NCBI GenBank assembly: GCA_026745465.1
Contig: JACYXH010000772.1
Location: 9,640,116 to 9,704,115 of the forward strand
Source: Lota lota
Taxonomy: Eukaryota; Chordata; Actinopteri; Gadiformes; Lotidae
Length of the DNA stretch: 64,000 nt
Direction of reading: 5' to 3'
The notes beneath the pieces were generated by a model. The model saw only the letters and a program-made list of their open reading frames with translations. It was not told the origin of the DNA and did not search any database. The translations under genes and the position numbers were made by a program. This document shows positions 62,529 to 64,000 of this stretch, one piece after another. The stretch's first letter is position 1. Each line of letters opens with the position of its first letter.

Positions 62529-62851
62529 CCGCAGAATATTAGGGTAGGGGGTGGCTCAATTAATCTGTGTCTGTGTGTTTCCTATTAGTATTACGCCTTC
62601 TCTTAGTCCATCATGACATCTAACTCATGCAACACATTTTTGATGACAACAACAATCATAAAGGCACATAAAGGTCTCGTTTCAAACTTCCACTTCCTGT
62701 CGTTTGCCGTGAACCCTTTTTTGTTTTTCGATAGGGGACTTTTATTTCATTCCGTCGAACGTGTGTATTCTGTCCATCATGTGATAATGACGGCACCACC
62801 AACAGCAGCTGGCAGACTTCCGACTTCCTGTCACCTACAGGAAGTGCCTAG

Positions 62852-62852
<1 letters not shown>

Positions 62853-62906
<54 letters not shown>
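62853..62906 (+). repeat. (GT)n microsatellite, 27 units
   Basis: Perfect GT tract followed by G-rich sequence. Confidence 0.98.
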
Positions 62907-62907
<1 letters not shown>

Positions 62908-64000
62908 AGGGGGCGGGGGGGTTAATAGGTTTTATAAACGTCCTGCAGATCTAAAAATGTATCTGCATCAATCAGAAGGCCAGCAGCAGGGCTGTAAGGG
63001 AAATTAGATTGATTATTGTCTTGTGATGAAGGGCTCGGTAAAGTAGGAACGCTGTGGCCTTGGGTTGACCCAGTCTGCCTAAGGTGAGGCTGTCATGGGA
63101 AGGGGGGAGGGAGAGGAGGGGGAGGAAGGCTTCCAGAGCGTGATTGAATGTGATTGAATAAGATCATATCTGTACGCATCGTCAACAGCTGTTTTTGATA
63201 GCCCCGTGGTTTTTTACCATTTGAGCCAATCCACCCTGGGGACAGTGTGTCATGTGACCCAACAAGTTGACATAACACTCAGCCAATAGTTTCCAAATGC
63301 TTCCCGGTTGCCCTTGACTCAACCCATCCAACCAATCGAAAGCCGGAGTTTAAAAATAACCTCTGTGCTCTGGGAACCTGACTTAGATGGTTTCTACAAC
63401 ATCAAAACACTAACAAACATGTAGTAGTTTCATATATGAGATTGTTTCTTATACTAAATAAAAGAGTGCTGGATTATCATTTAGTGGACCTAATTGTTAC
63501 ATTACGATAAAGAGATTACAGTAAATTAGATTAGGAGGTCCAGTATTGGGATCATGTCTTTAGCATGCAGTCAGATGACAGTGTGACTCCCTATATCTGC
63601 ATACATCTCACAGTGAATCTACAAGCAAGCAGGGGCAAGGATAGTAGTAGGAAATGGCAGTTGGCCTCTGCCATTGACGTGGAAAGACCCTTTTGTGAGC
63701 ATTGACCAGAATATAATGTACAGATTCACTCAGCGCGACATGTAATCCCCGTGGCAGCAGTGGCAGTATAGATGGGACAAAGCAGAGGAAATGATACAAT
63801 GACTTGTGATTAAGGAGAACGCTCTTCCTTCCAAATGAATGAACGCATGATGATAGACCTGCTGTGAATAGAGCTGCTCATGTGTACTGGTGCTGGAGCC
63901 GGGGGATGTGCTGCAGGGGCTTTGTGCTGGTCTCAGAAATAGAGAGCGACTGCTGTAAGGTTTTAAATGAGCTTGCACTTGTGATGTCATCAAACACTCA

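Overview
The window is vertebrate nuclear DNA, almost certainly from a teleost fish. It contains multi-exon genes with GT-AG introns, a fish-type NLR gene (FISNA-NACHT-LRR-B30.2), tRNA-derived SINEs, a fish-type Helitron and an exceptional density of long dinucleotide repeats and C/G homopolymers. That repeat load is reminiscent of gadids such as cod, but the species is an inference.

Layout, left to right: (1) 1-6.3 kb holds the last coding exon and long 3' UTR of a teneurin, assigned to tenm4 by sequence and by its neighbours. (2) 6.3-12.6 kb is repeat-rich intergenic DNA. (3) 12.6-36.1 kb is one NLR gene on the minus strand. I could assemble ten internal and terminal coding exons plus the B30.2 exon with matching splice phases into an open frame of 1174 codons including the stop. 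A ~9.4 kb Helitron (16.92-26.31 kb) sits in the last intron, a ~2 kb terminal-inverted-repeat element abuts the B30.2 exon, and a ~650 bp fold-back palindrome lies upstream of the first coding exon. (4) 36.2-40.2 kb is a second, tandem NLR copy that keeps the N-terminal exons and the B30.2 exon but lacks the FISNA-NACHT and LRR exons and carries several frameshifts. (5) 40.2-49.8 kb shows no gene I can support. (6) 49.8-55.8 kb is a complete 14-exon nars2 (mitochondrial asparaginyl-tRNA synthetase). (7) 56.6 kb is the first coding exon of gab2, and the rest of the window is its first intron.

The order tenm4 > nars2 > gab2, all on one strand, matches the mammalian arrangement (human 11q14), which supports the paralog assignment. 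The NLR pair and its transposons are an insertion into this otherwise conserved block. The most unusual material is in and around the Helitron. It carries two different deubiquitinase-like cysteine protease ORFs (a C76-like one and an OTU) ahead of a decayed Rep-helicase, and the helicase end is replaced by a head-to-head inverted array of ~50 bp palindromic units. Function statements for the TE proteins and the NLR are family inference from motifs, and nothing here has been run against a database.
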